NCBI RefSeq assembly: GCF_007994985.1
Contig: NZ_VOQF01000005.1
Coordinates: 372,001-436,000 of the forward strand
DNA length: 64,000 nucleotides
Origin: Metabacillus litoralis
GTDB taxonomy: Bacteria > Bacillota > Bacilli > Bacillales > Bacillaceae
Direction of reading: 5' to 3'
In this document: positions 7,724 to 16,303 of the stretch, piece after piece
How the letters are laid out: each line of letters opens with the position of its first letter
Numbering within the stretch: the first letter of the stretch is position 1
Translations under genes and position numbers: made by a program
The notes under the pieces: generated by a model
What the model was told of the DNA's origin: nothing
Database searches by the model: none
The model's input: only the letters and a program-made list of their open reading frames with translations

Positions 7724-9244
7724 ATGGAAAATCGTCCACAGTGGGGGACAAGGGCAGGCTTTATTTTAGCAGCCGTTGGTTCTGCAGTTGGTTTAGGTAA
7801 TATTTGGAGATTCCCAGCAACAGCTTATGAAAATGGTGGAGGAGCATTCTTCATTCCATATTTATTTGCTTTATTAACAGCTGGTATTCCGTTACTAGTT
7901 ATGGAGTTTACAATCGGTCATAAGTACCGTGGATCTGCTCCGATGTCATTAGGAAGATTAAGTAAAGGCTCAGAATGGATTGGTTGGTGGCAGGTTGCGG
8001 TAGCATTCGTTATTTCTACTTACTATGCCGTTATTATAGCTTGGGCAATGTCCTACTCAGTCTTTTCGTTTAACCTAAGTTGGGGAGAAGATACAGGCGG
8101 CTTCTTAATGGGAGATTACTTAAATCGTATTGACTTAGATGGCGGTGCAATTGGTGATTTCGGAAGTTTAGTTCCTGGAGTATTAATACCACTAGTAATT
8201 GTTTGGGCTGTTACATTAGGTGTTCTTTTTGCAGGTGTTAAAAAAGGTATCGAAGTTGCAAATAAAATCTTTATTCCAGCATTAGTTATTTTATTTACTA
8301 TTATCGTAATTAGAGCGTTAACTTTAGAAGGAGCAGCAGCAGGTTTGGATGCATTCTTTAAGCCTGATTGGAGTAAGATTACTGATGGAAAGGTTTGGGT
8401 AGCAGCATACGGTCAGATTTTCTTTAGTTTATCTATTGCTTTTGCTATTATGATTACTTATTCAAGTTACCTACCAAAGAAATCAGATATTACAAACAAT
8501 GCATTTATCACAGGTTTCAGTAACTCTGCATTTGAATTATTAGCAGGTATTGGAGTATTTAGTGCATTAGGATTTATGGCGGCACAACAAGGTGTTCCTG
8601 TAAGTGAAGTTGTTTCTGCAGGAGTAGGATTAGCATTTGTTGTTTTTCCACAAATTATTAATGAATTCCCAGCGTTTAATGAGCTGTTTGGTTTCTTATT
8701 CTTCGGATCATTAGTACTTGCAGGGCTATCATCACTTATTTCTATTGTTGAAACATTTGTTGCAGGTGTTCAAGAGAAATTCAAAATTTCTCGTGTGAAA
8801 GCAGTTGTAATTGGTGGAGGGGCTTCAGCGTTACTTTCATTAGTTTTTGCAACACAAGGTGGACTATTCTTCCTTGATGCAGCGGATTACTTTATCAATC
8901 AATTTGGTGTAGCTTTAGCTGGACTATTTGAGGTAATTGCAATTGCTTGGTTTGCGAAAGAATTGAAAAATCTTCAATCACATGCTAATTCAATGTCAGA
9001 TATTCAACTTGGAACTTGGTGGAGAGTTTGTTTAGGATTAATTACACCAGTTGTATTAGGATATATGATGTTTGATAACTTACGTACGAACTTAACAACT
9101 GAGTATGAAGGATATCCACGTGAGTTCTTATTCAGTTGGGGTTGGACAGTTGCGATTGGCGCAATTTTAGTTGGAGTATTATTTACAATTAAGAAAAGAG
9201 CAAATTCAACGACAACATCATCATCTAAGGGGGTATCACAGTAA
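7724..9244 (+). CDS. metP: Neurotransmitter:sodium symporter family transporter (MetP-like)
   Basis: The 506-aa protein begins with the NSS hallmark RAGFILAAVGSAVGLGNIWRF, corresponding to the Na+ and substrate site in helix 1. It has about twelve hydrophobic helices and continues with FSLSIAFAIMITYSSYL in helix 6-7. Family members co-transport amino acids with Na+. The stop codon overlaps the start of a tiny one-helix gene of the MetS type. By analogy with MetPS of Corynebacterium glutamicum, methionine and alanine uptake is likely. No S-box or T-box was found upstream. The substrate is inferred from the small subunit. Confidence 0.85.
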   Translation: MENRPQWGTRAGFILAAVGSAVGLGNIWRFPATAYENGGGAFFIPYLFALLTAGIPLLVMEFTIGHKYRGSAPMSLGRLSKGSEWIGWWQVAVAFVISTYYAVIIAWAMSYSVFSFNLSWGEDTGGFLMGDYLNRIDLDGGAIGDFGSLVPGVLIPLVIVWAVTLGVLFAGVKKGIEVANKIFIPALVILFTIIVIRALTLEGAAAGLDAFFKPDWSKITDGKVWVAAYGQIFFSLSIAFAIMITYSSYLPKKSDITNNAFITGFSNSAFELLAGIGVFSALGFMAAQQGVPVSEVVSAGVGLAFVVFPQIINEFPAFNELFGFLFFGSLVLAGLSSLISIVETFVAGVQEKFKISRVKAVVIGGGASALLSLVFATQGGLFFLDAADYFINQFGVALAGLFEVIAIAWFAKELKNLQSHANSMSDIQLGTWWRVCLGLITPVVLGYMMFDNLRTNLTTEYEGYPREFLFSWGWTVAIGAILVGVLFTIKKRANSTTTSSSKGVSQ

Positions 9245-9348
9245 TGAGTGGAAGCGCGATTGCAATGATGGTTATCGGTATGGTTATTATCTGGGGCGGA
9301 ATGGCTGCAAGTATTACGAATGCTGTGATCAAAGCAAAACAAAAATAA
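9244..9348 (+). CDS. metS: Methionine/alanine importer small subunit (MetS-like)
   Basis: This 34-aa peptide is a single membrane helix, MSGSAIAMMVIGMVIIWGGM then AASITNAVIKAKQK. It has the short N-terminus, the W-G-G at the helix end and the basic tail of the MaAIMP small-subunit family. Its ATG shares a base with the transporter stop (TAATG), so translation is coupled. AAGGGGG lies about 11 bases upstream. It is expected to assemble with the NSS protein encoded just before it. Confidence 0.88.
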   Translation: MSGSAIAMMVIGMVIIWGGMAASITNAVIKAKQK

Positions 9349-9355
9349 TTTTTAG

Positions 9356-9387
9356 GAAGAGGCGGAGAACATCTGCCTCTTCTTTTT
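9356..9387 (+). terminator. Terminator of metPS
   Basis: GAAGAGGC and GCCTCTTC pair around a GGAGAACATCT loop and are followed by TTTTTATATTTT, directly after metS. Confidence 0.9.
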
Positions 9388-9455
9388 ATATTTTGGCTCT
9401 TTTTCAAAAGGAATTGTTGTTTTTTATAGTTCGTCTACGCACTAAACTATTTAGG

Positions 9456-9584
9456 GTTGATTGGAGTGAAATGTGCGAGACTCCAGCGGGAGCAGCGGGA
9501 CAGGTGAGATCCCACAGGCGCCGTGCGCAGAGGAAGCTCACCGCCCGCCTCGCGGAAAGCGAGCATCCTGTAGCGGAAATCAAC
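9456..9584 (+). repeat. Intergenic repeat family B, copy 1
   Basis: The element starts GTTGATTGGAGTGAAATG and ends GCGGAAATCAAC, so its ends form a short inverted repeat (GTTGATT/AATCAAC). The interior is G+C-rich. Related copies lie at 37641 and 46749. It sits between the metPS terminator and the 3' end of lytH. Confidence 0.85.
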
Positions 9585-9638
9585 CTAACCTATAACCCTT
9601 TATATAGTTTATTAATACAGCCTAAATGTTTAATTTGC

Positions 9639-10631
9639 TTATTTCTTTTTTTGCCTTTCAGCTCGTTCCCATGATTTTAAATGTGGAAAAGGATCAAATG
9701 ACCATTCAGTTCTTCCATTGTCTTTATAAAGTCCATAATGCAAATGTGGAGGAAACTTACCTGAAGTACCAGGAGGACCGTAACCTGAGCTTCCTACAGA
9801 TCCAATAAGCTGTCCAGGTTCAACGATTTGTCCAGTTTGCAAACCATCAGCAAAACCATTTAGGTGAGCAAAGTAGTGGTAGGTATTATCAATATCACGA
9901 ATTCCTACTCTCCAACCACCAAATCGGTTCCAGCCCTTCATTTCTATTACTCCATAGCAGGTGGATTTCACAGGAACACCATAGTTAGCAAAAATATCAG
10001 TTCCTTCATGAATTCTTCTTCCACCCCAGCCTCTTGCATCACCCCAAGTGTTTTTATAACTATAATTATGGTTTAAAGGAACAGGAAAGGAATGCTGAGC
10101 TAAATTTAAATGACCAAACTTTTTATATAACTTCATATGCCCTAATATAATTCCTACTGTTTTATCTCGTTGATAGTAATCCCATAAACCAATTTTTAAG
10201 TTTTCCATATCAGTTCCATAAGATCGTAGGTAATTAGCGAATGAATAAAGTACATCTTCGTCATTAGTTAGCTCAGCAAGGTCATCACCATCACCGTCTT
10301 CACCAATTCCGCCAAATAATCCGATGCTTCTTGGATTTTTATCTTCTTTATTTGGATTTAATGGACCTGCCCATACCTCAGGCTTAATGAAAATCTCGAT
10401 TAATCCCTCAGCTTTCGGAATGTCTTTTCGTGAATGGCGCACATTTCTTTCATACTGATCCACAGCTGCTAACACATACCAAGGGATATTTGTTATAGCT
10501 TCAACCTTTGTATATAAGCTCATTAGCTTTTTTTCGTCTTCTTCCTGATTTGTTTCAGCACCATATGTTAAAGTTTGTGCTGATAAACTAATCACCATAA
10601 AGATGATGACACTGGTTATTGCTTTATGCAC
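9639..10631 (-). CDS. lytH: Sporulation L-Ala-D-Glu endopeptidase LytH (M23 family)
   Basis: The 330-aa protein has a signal peptide at about residues 1-25 and a C-terminal M23 zinc peptidase domain. Zinc ligands are visible as H208-x3-D212 (HEGTD) and H296-x-H298 (HLH), with H256 as a further conserved His. The N-terminal half resembles the B. subtilis LytH (YunA) accessory region, and length is nearly the same. LytH trims peptide side chains in the spore cortex to single L-alanine and is a late mother-cell gene. The GTG start at 10631 follows AAAGGAG. I did not find a convincing SigK promoter. Confidence 0.9.
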   Translation of the reverse strand: MHKAITSVIIFMVISLSAQTLTYGAETNQEEDEKKLMSLYTKVEAITNIPWYVLAAVDQYERNVRHSRKDIPKAEGLIEIFIKPEVWAGPLNPNKEDKNPRSIGLFGGIGEDGDGDDLAELTNDEDVLYSFANYLRSYGTDMENLKIGLWDYYQRDKTVGIILGHMKLYKKFGHLNLAQHSFPVPLNHNYSYKNTWGDARGWGGRRIHEGTDIFANYGVPVKSTCYGVIEMKGWNRFGGWRVGIRDIDNTYHYFAHLNGFADGLQTGQIVEPGQLIGSVGSSGYGPPGTSGKFPPHLHYGLYKDNGRTEWSFDPFPHLKSWERAERQKKK

Positions 10632-10832
10632 AGTAATGAGCTCCTTTCAAACAAAACTTTAGAATTTAGTAGTGCTGATCGATTTACTATTCTTTTTATA
10701 GTTTGGTTCTTGTTAGGAATTTAATTAATAGAAAATGTTAGAAATTACAAAGGACCCTTTCTCTTGTCCCACTTGAGTGCTTATGTTAAAGTGGTAACGT
10801 ATATGGAAAATGTTCTGATTATCTCTTTTGGT

Positions 10833-11000
10833 ATGGCTCTTTTCTGAAAGATTGCTGCTATTTGACCAAATAACTGACGAAAACAGTGTTTTTATTGTAT
10901 CAAAGGTTCGATTCTAAAAAGAAAAGATGACACTAGACTTGATACAGGGTTGTTTCCTTTTGTTCTTATAGTAACAAAGTTTACGAAAACTGCCTTTGGG
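10833..11000 (+). repeat. Interspersed repeat family C, copy 2 (upstream of lipA)
   Basis: It shares GGCTCTTTTCTGAAAG, GAAAAGATGACACTAGACTT and AGTAACAAAGTTTACGAAAA with the other two copies. It lies on the same strand as lipA and ends about 35 bases before its start codon, so the lipA promoter is either inside it or upstream. The remainder of 10632-10832 shows nothing recognisable beyond the lytH SD. Confidence 0.85.
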
Positions 11001-11034
11001 ATAAATCTTAGATAATGTAATGGAGTTGAATCAG

Positions 11035-11931
11035 ATGGCGAAAAAAGAAGAATATTTGCGTAAGCCAGAATGGTTGAAGATAAAGTTAAACACAAACGAG
11101 AACTATACAGATTTGAAAAAGCTAATGAGGGAAAAGAATCTTAATACTGTATGTGAAGAAGCAAAATGTCCTAATATTCATGAGTGCTGGGCTGTTCGTC
11201 GTACAGCTACATTTATGATCTTAGGAGCTGTTTGTACACGTGCTTGTCGCTTCTGCGCTGTTAAAACAGGATTACCAACAGAGCTTGACTTAGCTGAGCC
11301 AGAACGTGTAGCAGACTCTGTTGCACTTATGAATTTAAAACATGCTGTTGTTACAGCTGTAGCACGCGATGACTTAAAGGATGGTGGCGCACAGGTATTT
11401 GCTGAAACTGTCCGAGCAATCCGACGTAAAAGTCCATTTACAACAATTGAAGTATTGCCATCAGACATGGGTGGAGATTACGATAATTTAAAAATGTTAA
11501 TGGATGCTAAGCCTGATATCTTGAATCATAATATTGAAACAGTTCGTGAACTAACACCAAGAGTTCGTGCACGTGCTAAATATGATCGATCATTAGAAGT
11601 ACTTAAACGTGCAAAAGAAATGCAACCACAAATTCCAACAAAATCAAGCCTTATGATCGGACTTGGTGAAACAAAAGAACAAATCATTGAAACAATGGAT
11701 GATTTAAGAGCTAATGATGTAGATATTATGACAATAGGTCAATATCTACAACCAACAAAAAAACATTTAAAAGTTCAAAAATACTATCATCCTGATGAAT
11801 TTGCAGAATTACGTGAAATTGCTTTAAGCAAAGGGTTTAGCCATTGTGAGGCAGGTCCGTTAGTTCGTTCATCTTATCATGCAGATGAGCAAGTAAACGC
11901 AGCAGCAAAACAAAAACAAGCACATGCATAA
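11035..11931 (+). CDS. lipA: Lipoyl synthase LipA
   Basis: The 298-aa radical SAM enzyme inserts two sulfurs into protein-bound octanoyl groups to make lipoyl cofactor. Both Fe-S sites are visible: C40, C45 and C51 ([12 protein letters not shown]) for the auxiliary cluster, and C67-x3-C71-x2-C74 (CTRACRFC) for the SAM cluster. The C-terminal RSSYHA is also conserved. ATG at 11035 gives the family start [13 protein letters not shown] and has GGAG about 9 bases upstream. The in-frame ATG at 11020 precedes the SD. Confidence 0.97.
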   Translation: MAKKEEYLRKPEWLKIKLNTNENYTDLKKLMREKNLNTVCEEAKCPNIHECWAVRRTATFMILGAVCTRACRFCAVKTGLPTELDLAEPERVADSVALMNLKHAVVTAVARDDLKDGGAQVFAETVRAIRRKSPFTTIEVLPSDMGGDYDNLKMLMDAKPDILNHNIETVRELTPRVRARAKYDRSLEVLKRAKEMQPQIPTKSSLMIGLGETKEQIIETMDDLRANDVDIMTIGQYLQPTKKHLKVQKYYHPDEFAELREIALSKGFSHCEAGPLVRSSYHADEQVNAAAKQKQAHA

Positions 11932-11939
11932 TATGTAGG

Positions 11940-11971
11940 AAAAAAGGAAGAGGAGTGCTCTTCCTTTTTTC
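11940..11971 (+). terminator. Terminator of lipA
   Basis: AAAAAAGGAAGAG pairs with CTCTTCCTTTTTT around GAGTG. It is symmetrical enough to serve yutC from the other strand as well. Confidence 0.92.
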
Positions 11972-12003
11972 TTTTTAGAAACTAAGCTCCAGTCTTGCGC
12001 TTT

Positions 12004-12690
12004 TTATTGCATTTGTTCTTTTTTATAGCGAGATTTTTCGTATTGATCTTTCATATCGTCATCGATTTCTTCGTTCATCTCTCCGTAGCCTTCACCATTG
12101 GCATTTTCTCCTGTATTAAGTGCACGACCTTGTGGAGATTCAAGCATTTTATTGATGGTTTTAGTGATAATTTCATCAATATCACGGCTTGTAGAATCGA
12201 GTGGACTATATGCCTCAATTTGCTGAATCATATTAGGATTATCTGAAACGTAAACGTGATAGTACCTTGGGATTGCAGATAAGGCAGTCTTTTTTACTTG
12301 ATCTGCCGTTTCAAAGCGATCTTCTGAATCTGTATTATAGGCCACAAGTACTTCCTCATCTGTTACTAAAGTGGCAACATCCTCTACGTTAGGAAGTTGA
12401 ACAGCTAAACTGCTTATTGTGTTTGCAACTTGTTCACGATCTAAACCTGGTGTTTTTGTATAGGTAACATCTTGAGGAATGCCACTTTTTTGATGTCTTA
12501 CAAATCCGAAATTAGCATCATTATCGTTAGCATTTGGCATACCTTCTTCATTGTAAAGTTCCGGGCGATCATGTACATTTAATGTATTACCACTTTGATG
12601 AAAAAGAGAGTTTTCCTCTTCAGCTCCATACTGACAAGCAGTTAATAATGATAACCCAATTACACCTATTGCTAATTTTGTTTTTATCAA
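12004..12690 (-). CDS. yutC: YhcN/YlaJ-family sporulation lipoprotein YutC
   Basis: The 228-aa lipoprotein begins MIKTKLAIGVIGLSLLTAC, with the lipobox LTAC placing the lipidated Cys at residue 19. The central region (REQVANTISSLAVQLPNVEDVATLVTDEEV) matches the YhcN/YlaJ sporulation lipoprotein family. The tail is acidic and then basic (DDMKDQYEKSRYKKEQ). TTG at 12690 is favoured because AGGAGGTG lies 6 bases upstream, whereas the in-frame GTG at 12699 is part of that SD. It is divergent from yutD, as in B. subtilis. Confidence 0.88.
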   Translation of the reverse strand: MIKTKLAIGVIGLSLLTACQYGAEEENSLFHQSGNTLNVHDRPELYNEEGMPNANDNDANFGFVRHQKSGIPQDVTYTKTPGLDREQVANTISSLAVQLPNVEDVATLVTDEEVLVAYNTDSEDRFETADQVKKTALSAIPRYYHVYVSDNPNMIQQIEAYSPLDSTSRDIDEIITKTINKMLESPQGRALNTGENANGEGYGEMNEEIDDDMKDQYEKSRYKKEQMQ

Positions 12691-12814
12691 TATTAGCACC
12701 TCCTCAACCTTATCATTACCAAAGATAAGATAAATTTTCTTAGTAATTGATGGTTGTGATTGATTAGATTATGATAAAGGTAATAGAATAAGGAATATGA
12801 CGAGGTGAAAAAAC

Positions 12815-13090
12815 ATGATTGTTGTTCAAAATCAGAATTTTGAATTGATAAGAGAAGAAAAAGATGGTTTTAATGAAGAAGCCTTCAAAGAAAGATATAG
12901 CGATATCCTAAACAAGTATGATTTTATTGTAGGAGATTGGGGATATAGCCAATTAAGACTTAGAGGTTTTTTTGATGATCAAAATCAAAAAGCAACTTAT
13001 GATACTAAAATTAGCACTTTGGATGAATATATTTATGAATACTGTAATTTTGGTTGTGCTTATTTTGTGTTAAAGAAGGTAAAAAAATAA
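12815..13090 (+). CDS. yutD: DUF1027 family protein YutD
   Basis: This 91-aa protein matches YutD (DUF1027), with the family block KYDFIVGDWGYSQLRLRGFF at about residues 35-54 and a Cys pair YCNFGC near 77-82. It has a good SD (CGAGGTG) before ATG 12815. The family is widespread in Bacilli and has no assigned reaction. The product ends in a basic tail (KKVKK). Confidence 0.9.
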   Translation: MIVVQNQNFELIREEKDGFNEEAFKERYSDILNKYDFIVGDWGYSQLRLRGFFDDQNQKATYDTKISTLDEYIYEYCNFGCAYFVLKKVKK

Positions 13091-13115
13091 GGATGTTTCT
13101 TTGTCGGATTTTGTA

Positions 13116-13179
13116 GGATCGCTGATAAATATCGAAAATCGCCGATAAATCCACAGAATCGCCGATCATCTTAAAAATC
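13116..13179 (+). repeat. Tandem array D1, 20-bp unit, three units
   Basis: Three consecutive units read ATCGCTGATAAATATCGAAA, ATCGCCGATAAATCCACAGA and ATCGCCGATCATCTTAAAA. The first half is conserved and the second half varies. It lies just after yutD. A four-unit relative is at 53252-53331. There is no spacer/repeat pattern of CRISPR type. Confidence 0.8.
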
Positions 13180-13236
13180 GAAGTAAAGTGAAATTGCGGT
13201 TTTGCAGTTGGTGTCTATAAATTTATAAGAAAAAAA

Positions 13237-13568
13237 GAGGATGGGACATAAGTATTTAAGCTAATGAAAAACCCGTATTATTAGGTGATATGTCAATTAA
13301 ACATTCGCCTAATAATTCGGGTTTTTATTAGCAGTTTTTTGATTTAGCATACTATTTTTAAGAACTAGTGAAATGGAGCGGAAGACACTCGACTCCTACG
13401 GGAATTGAGGAAAGGCTGAGACCCCGCAGGCATGCCGTGGAGGCTCAGCTTCCTCCCCGTGGAAAGCGAGTGTCTGCAGCGCAATGGAACGAATTTATTT
13501 CTTTCAGCTTTACTCAATTTAGATTTATACGTCTTTTTGAATGATTTCTTTAATTATGTCCCAGCCTC
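13237..13568 (+). repeat. MITE-like composite element with terminal inverted repeats, copy 1
   Basis: The 332-bp element is bounded by GAGGATGGGACATAA (13237-13251) and TTATGTCCCAGCCTC (13554-13568), a 15-bp inverted repeat with one mismatch. Inside are a terminator-like hairpin (13268-13330; AAACCCG...CGGGTTTTT with TTAGGTGA/TCGCCTAA arms) and a family A hairpin repeat (13366-13494; AGACACTCG paired with CGAGTGTCT). No coding frame is present. A second near-complete copy is at 39356-39697 and a truncated inverted copy at 20352-20625. Confidence 0.85.
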
Positions 13569-13597
13569 ATAACATCTTGAAACTAATTCAAATACAC

Positions 13598-13885
13598 CTA
13601 TTTAGAAGTATATGGTGGTTCTTCATTTTTATTAGGATCATCATGTGTAGGATGCGCTGGGGCATCTTGTCTTTCTAAATTTTGATGAAGAGATTTATTT
13701 TCATAGTTAAAAGCACTATAGTACCGTTGACCTTCCTGCCACGGTGTACTTTTATTGAAAACTGGTTCATTTTTTCCCCTGGGTGATCCGTAAGGACCTT
13801 CCGGAAGCTGCTCTGGAACTAAAAAGTTTCTCATTGTTTCTACATTTGAAAAATCGGTATATGTTTCTTGTTCTTTATCATCCAT
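13598..13885 (-). CDS. Conserved small hydrophilic protein, function unknown
   Basis: The product is 95 aa, very hydrophilic, rich in Pro, Asn, Glu and Asp, with no membrane segment. Motifs include YTDFSNVETMRNFLVPE near the N-terminus and RYYSAFNYENKSLHQNLERQ with APAHPTHDDP near the C-terminus. I recognise it as a conserved Bacillus hypothetical (often named 'cytosolic protein') but no activity is known. ATG 13885 is chosen with AGGTGA 5 bases upstream; an in-frame GTG at 13894 is possible. It abuts the end of a MITE-like repeat. Confidence 0.8.
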   Translation of the reverse strand: MDDKEQETYTDFSNVETMRNFLVPEQLPEGPYGSPRGKNEPVFNKSTPWQEGQRYYSAFNYENKSLHQNLERQDAPAHPTHDDPNKNEEPPYTSK

Positions 13886-13939
13886 TACCTTCACCTACCT
13901 TAAACTTAGGTTTTACAGGAATGATGATTGAAATACATG

Positions 13940-14206
13940 TTAAACAATCTGATATAAAAAATCACGAAGTTCTTCAGCGTCTTCCTTATTAAGCTTGTAT
14001 GCAAATTCTAAATATCCCGGTTCTTTCAAGTCATCTTCACCAATAATGGCAAAGCGATTTCCTTGAATGTCGAGAACGATTTGTTTACCGTAATATCGAT
14101 CACTTTGAATAATTGCTAAATCAAAGCGTTGATTTTTCCCCATAAAACTAACAAATCTCGTCTTCGTTTCCACTGTGTCATCGTACAAAAAAAATCTTTC
14201 TGACAT
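13940..14206 (-). CDS. DUF3055 family protein
   Basis: This 88-aa protein starts MSERFFLYDDTVETKTRFVS and continues with FDLAIIQSDRYYGKQIVLDI, which is typical of DUF3055, a small Bacillaceae family of unknown function. ATG at 14206 follows TAGGAGCG by 7 bases. Upstream in-frame codons would extend it but lack a suitable SD. It is probably co-transcribed with the gene downstream at 13598-13885. Confidence 0.85.
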   Translation of the reverse strand: MSERFFLYDDTVETKTRFVSFMGKNQRFDLAIIQSDRYYGKQIVLDIQGNRFAIIGEDDLKEPGYLEFAYKLNKEDAEELRDFLYQIV

Positions 14207-14407
14207 AATATCGCTCCTATAGATACTATTTTCTACCATTGATTAACCTAATCTCATTTTATCATAAGGAATAATAAAAAATCTTTTCGATGATTTTTAG
14301 ACAAATTTCTCGGGAAAAATAAAATTTACCAAGAAATAAGTCGAATGATAAAATTTTGTGATAAAATATGAATACGTAAAGGTGAATGCCAGAAGGGTTG
14401 AGTACTT

Positions 14408-15715
14408 ATGAATAGTGGATTTTGGAATAAGAATTATAGGAGAGTAAAAAAGTGGAGTAAGCTTTTTTATCCACAGCGTAAGTTAAGATATTATCCTCCT
14501 AAATTTGTACTTAGAGACCCCGTGTTTGAAGGAGTATATCATGCAATGAATAGTGGCCAACAGGTTGCTGTTATTGTTGTATCTATTTCTAATATCCGCG
14601 AATTTTCACAACAGTTCGAACCAAAACAACTTGAAGAATATAAAAACGAAATAAAAATAGGATTCCAACATATCTTTGAGGAATCATCATATAGTGAAGA
14701 TCTTTTAGTAGTACATGACTATTATAATGAAGGATTAACAGTATTCTTAAAAATACATGATGAGAAACAAAGTGTAGTACATATTGAAAATATGCTTAGA
14801 ATTCTAACCCCGAAACTTGAAAGATGGATGTATGCGAAGTATCCATATTTTAATCAGACATTTGAAATAGGCTATATGTTTGTTGAAAAAAATGACGGTT
14901 CAACACAAGACGCACTATATACAGCACAGCAGCAGGCTGTAGCTATGGCAGAAAAGCGTATACAATCACGCTATATAGAAACCCTATTAGAAATGCGAGA
15001 TATCATTCAAAAACGAGAAATCACTTTATTAGCTCAACCAATTATTGATTTAGCTACAAAGCAGATTAAAGCTTGGGAATTTTTGACAAGAGGTCCGAAA
15101 AACACGTCACTTGAAAATCCTTTACAGCTCTTTTCTCTTGCTAGGCAATCAAACTTAATATACGACCTTGAATTATTGGTTTTAGAGAAGGCTTTTCAAA
15201 TGATTGGTCGAGTAGGTTGTCGTGATGATGTGTTTTTGAATTTCACACCTATTACATTAGGAAATAAACGGTTTATTCCAGCGCTTGAAAAGCTTTTAAA
15301 GCGCTATGAAGATATTTTGCCAAATAAAATGATCTTTGAGGTGACAGAAAGAGATTCTATTGATGGTTTAACATTCTTCCATGATAATATAAAGGAATTA
15401 CGCAAGATGGGCTTTAGGATCGCTGTAGATGATACTGGAGCAGGATATTCTAGCTTGCATACTATTAGTGAGATTCTTCCAGATATTATTAAAATTGATC
15501 GTTCGGTTATCCAAGATATTGATACAAATACCGTTAAAGAATCAATGCTAAAAGGACTTATCCTAATTGCAAAGGAAACAGGTTCTTTAGTTGTCGCTGA
15601 GGGAATTGAAAAGAAAGAAGAAGCTGACGTACTTATGAGGAATCAAGTTGATTTGGCACAGGGATATTTTTATGCTAAGCCTGGAACATTAGAAAAAGGA
15701 AGAGTAGCTTTATAA
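14408..15715 (+). CDS. EAL-domain c-di-GMP phosphodiesterase with degenerate GGDEF domain
   Basis: The 435-aa protein is soluble. The N-terminal region (about 45-190) looks like a GGDEF fold that has lost the GGDEF signature. The EAL domain (about 195-430) retains the catalytic set: EFL for EAL (near 218), NFTP (near 275), FEVTERD (near 313), AVDDTGAGYSS (near 340), IKIDRS (near 364), VVAEGIE (near 396) and AQGYFYAKP (near 418). It should hydrolyse c-di-GMP to pGpG. I know of no B. subtilis counterpart at this position, so it may be an insertion relative to that genome. Confidence 0.88.
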   Translation: MNSGFWNKNYRRVKKWSKLFYPQRKLRYYPPKFVLRDPVFEGVYHAMNSGQQVAVIVVSISNIREFSQQFEPKQLEEYKNEIKIGFQHIFEESSYSEDLLVVHDYYNEGLTVFLKIHDEKQSVVHIENMLRILTPKLERWMYAKYPYFNQTFEIGYMFVEKNDGSTQDALYTAQQQAVAMAEKRIQSRYIETLLEMRDIIQKREITLLAQPIIDLATKQIKAWEFLTRGPKNTSLENPLQLFSLARQSNLIYDLELLVLEKAFQMIGRVGCRDDVFLNFTPITLGNKRFIPALEKLLKRYEDILPNKMIFEVTERDSIDGLTFFHDNIKELRKMGFRIAVDDTGAGYSSLHTISEILPDIIKIDRSVIQDIDTNTVKESMLKGLILIAKETGSLVVAEGIEKKEEADVLMRNQVDLAQGYFYAKPGTLEKGRVAL

Positions 15716-15734
15716 TTAGGGATGGTGATTGAAA

Positions 15735-16178
15735 GTGTATTTTGTTGATCGGGAAGATATTGAGGCAAAATTGATTTATTTAGAAGATCAGATAAAATTA
15801 TTTAGAAGTCAACCTTCTTGGGAAAGTTCTATAGAAAAAGCCGCGTTAGAAAGAATTTGTCACATGACAATTGAAACAATTATAGATGTGGGAAATTCGA
15901 TGATTGATGGCTTCATTATGCGTGATCCTGGTAGCTATGAAGATATAATTGACATCTTATTAGACGAAAAAGTTGTAAATGACTCTGAATCAAATGGACT
16001 AAAAAAACTAATTGGCCTAAGAAAAATACTTGTTCAGGATTATCTTCAAATAAATTATGATGATTTATTAGCTGTTTACTCAGAACAAGAAGATCACTTA
16101 ACTGAATTTCCTAAAAAAGTCCGTACATACATTGAAAATGAATTAGGTCCTGTATCTGCTTTCAAACCAGTAAATTAA
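15735..16178 (+). CDS. yutE: HepT-like (DUF86) protein YutE
   Basis: The 147-aa helical protein matches YutE (DUF86/HepT-like), with LERICHMTIETIIDVGNSMIDG and RDPGSYEDIIDIL. HepT proteins act as toxins with MntA nucleotidyltransferase antitoxins. No MntA-like gene is adjacent, and the HepT motif R-x4-6-H is only partly recognisable, so I do not propose a toxin role. GTG 15735 gives MYFVDREDIE, like B. subtilis YutE, and lies 6 bases after GGTGAT. Confidence 0.85.
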   Translation: MYFVDREDIEAKLIYLEDQIKLFRSQPSWESSIEKAALERICHMTIETIIDVGNSMIDGFIMRDPGSYEDIIDILLDEKVVNDSESNGLKKLIGLRKILVQDYLQINYDDLLAVYSEQEDHLTEFPKKVRTYIENELGPVSAFKPVN

Positions 16179-16188
16179 TAGTACATGT

Positions 16189-16218
16189 GGGATGGTCTTA
16201 ATAAGGTCATCCTTTTTG
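16189..16218 (+). terminator. Terminator of yutE
   Basis: GGGATG and CATCC pair across a 13-base loop with internal pairing (GTCTTAATAAGGT) and are followed by TTTTTG. Confidence 0.75.
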
Positions 16219-16303
16219 TTTATTAAATTATAATAGAGATTTTTGCAGATTATTTGAGATGAGAAGAAGCATATAAAAAGATCATACAAAAGGAGTAACA
16301 ACC

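Noticed and set aside
9171-9674. Long open frame (167 codons) overlapping metP, metS and the family B repeat
   Set aside because: It overlaps three real features in a different frame and has no family resemblance or start signal.
13116-13179. Regular short repeats that might be a CRISPR array (also 53252-53331)
   Set aside because: Units are 20 bases in direct tandem with no unique spacers of 26-40 bases and no cas genes nearby.
15735-16178. YutE as the toxin of a HepT/MntA toxin-antitoxin pair
   Set aside because: No MntA nucleotidyltransferase gene is adjacent and the HepT catalytic motif is not clearly conserved.
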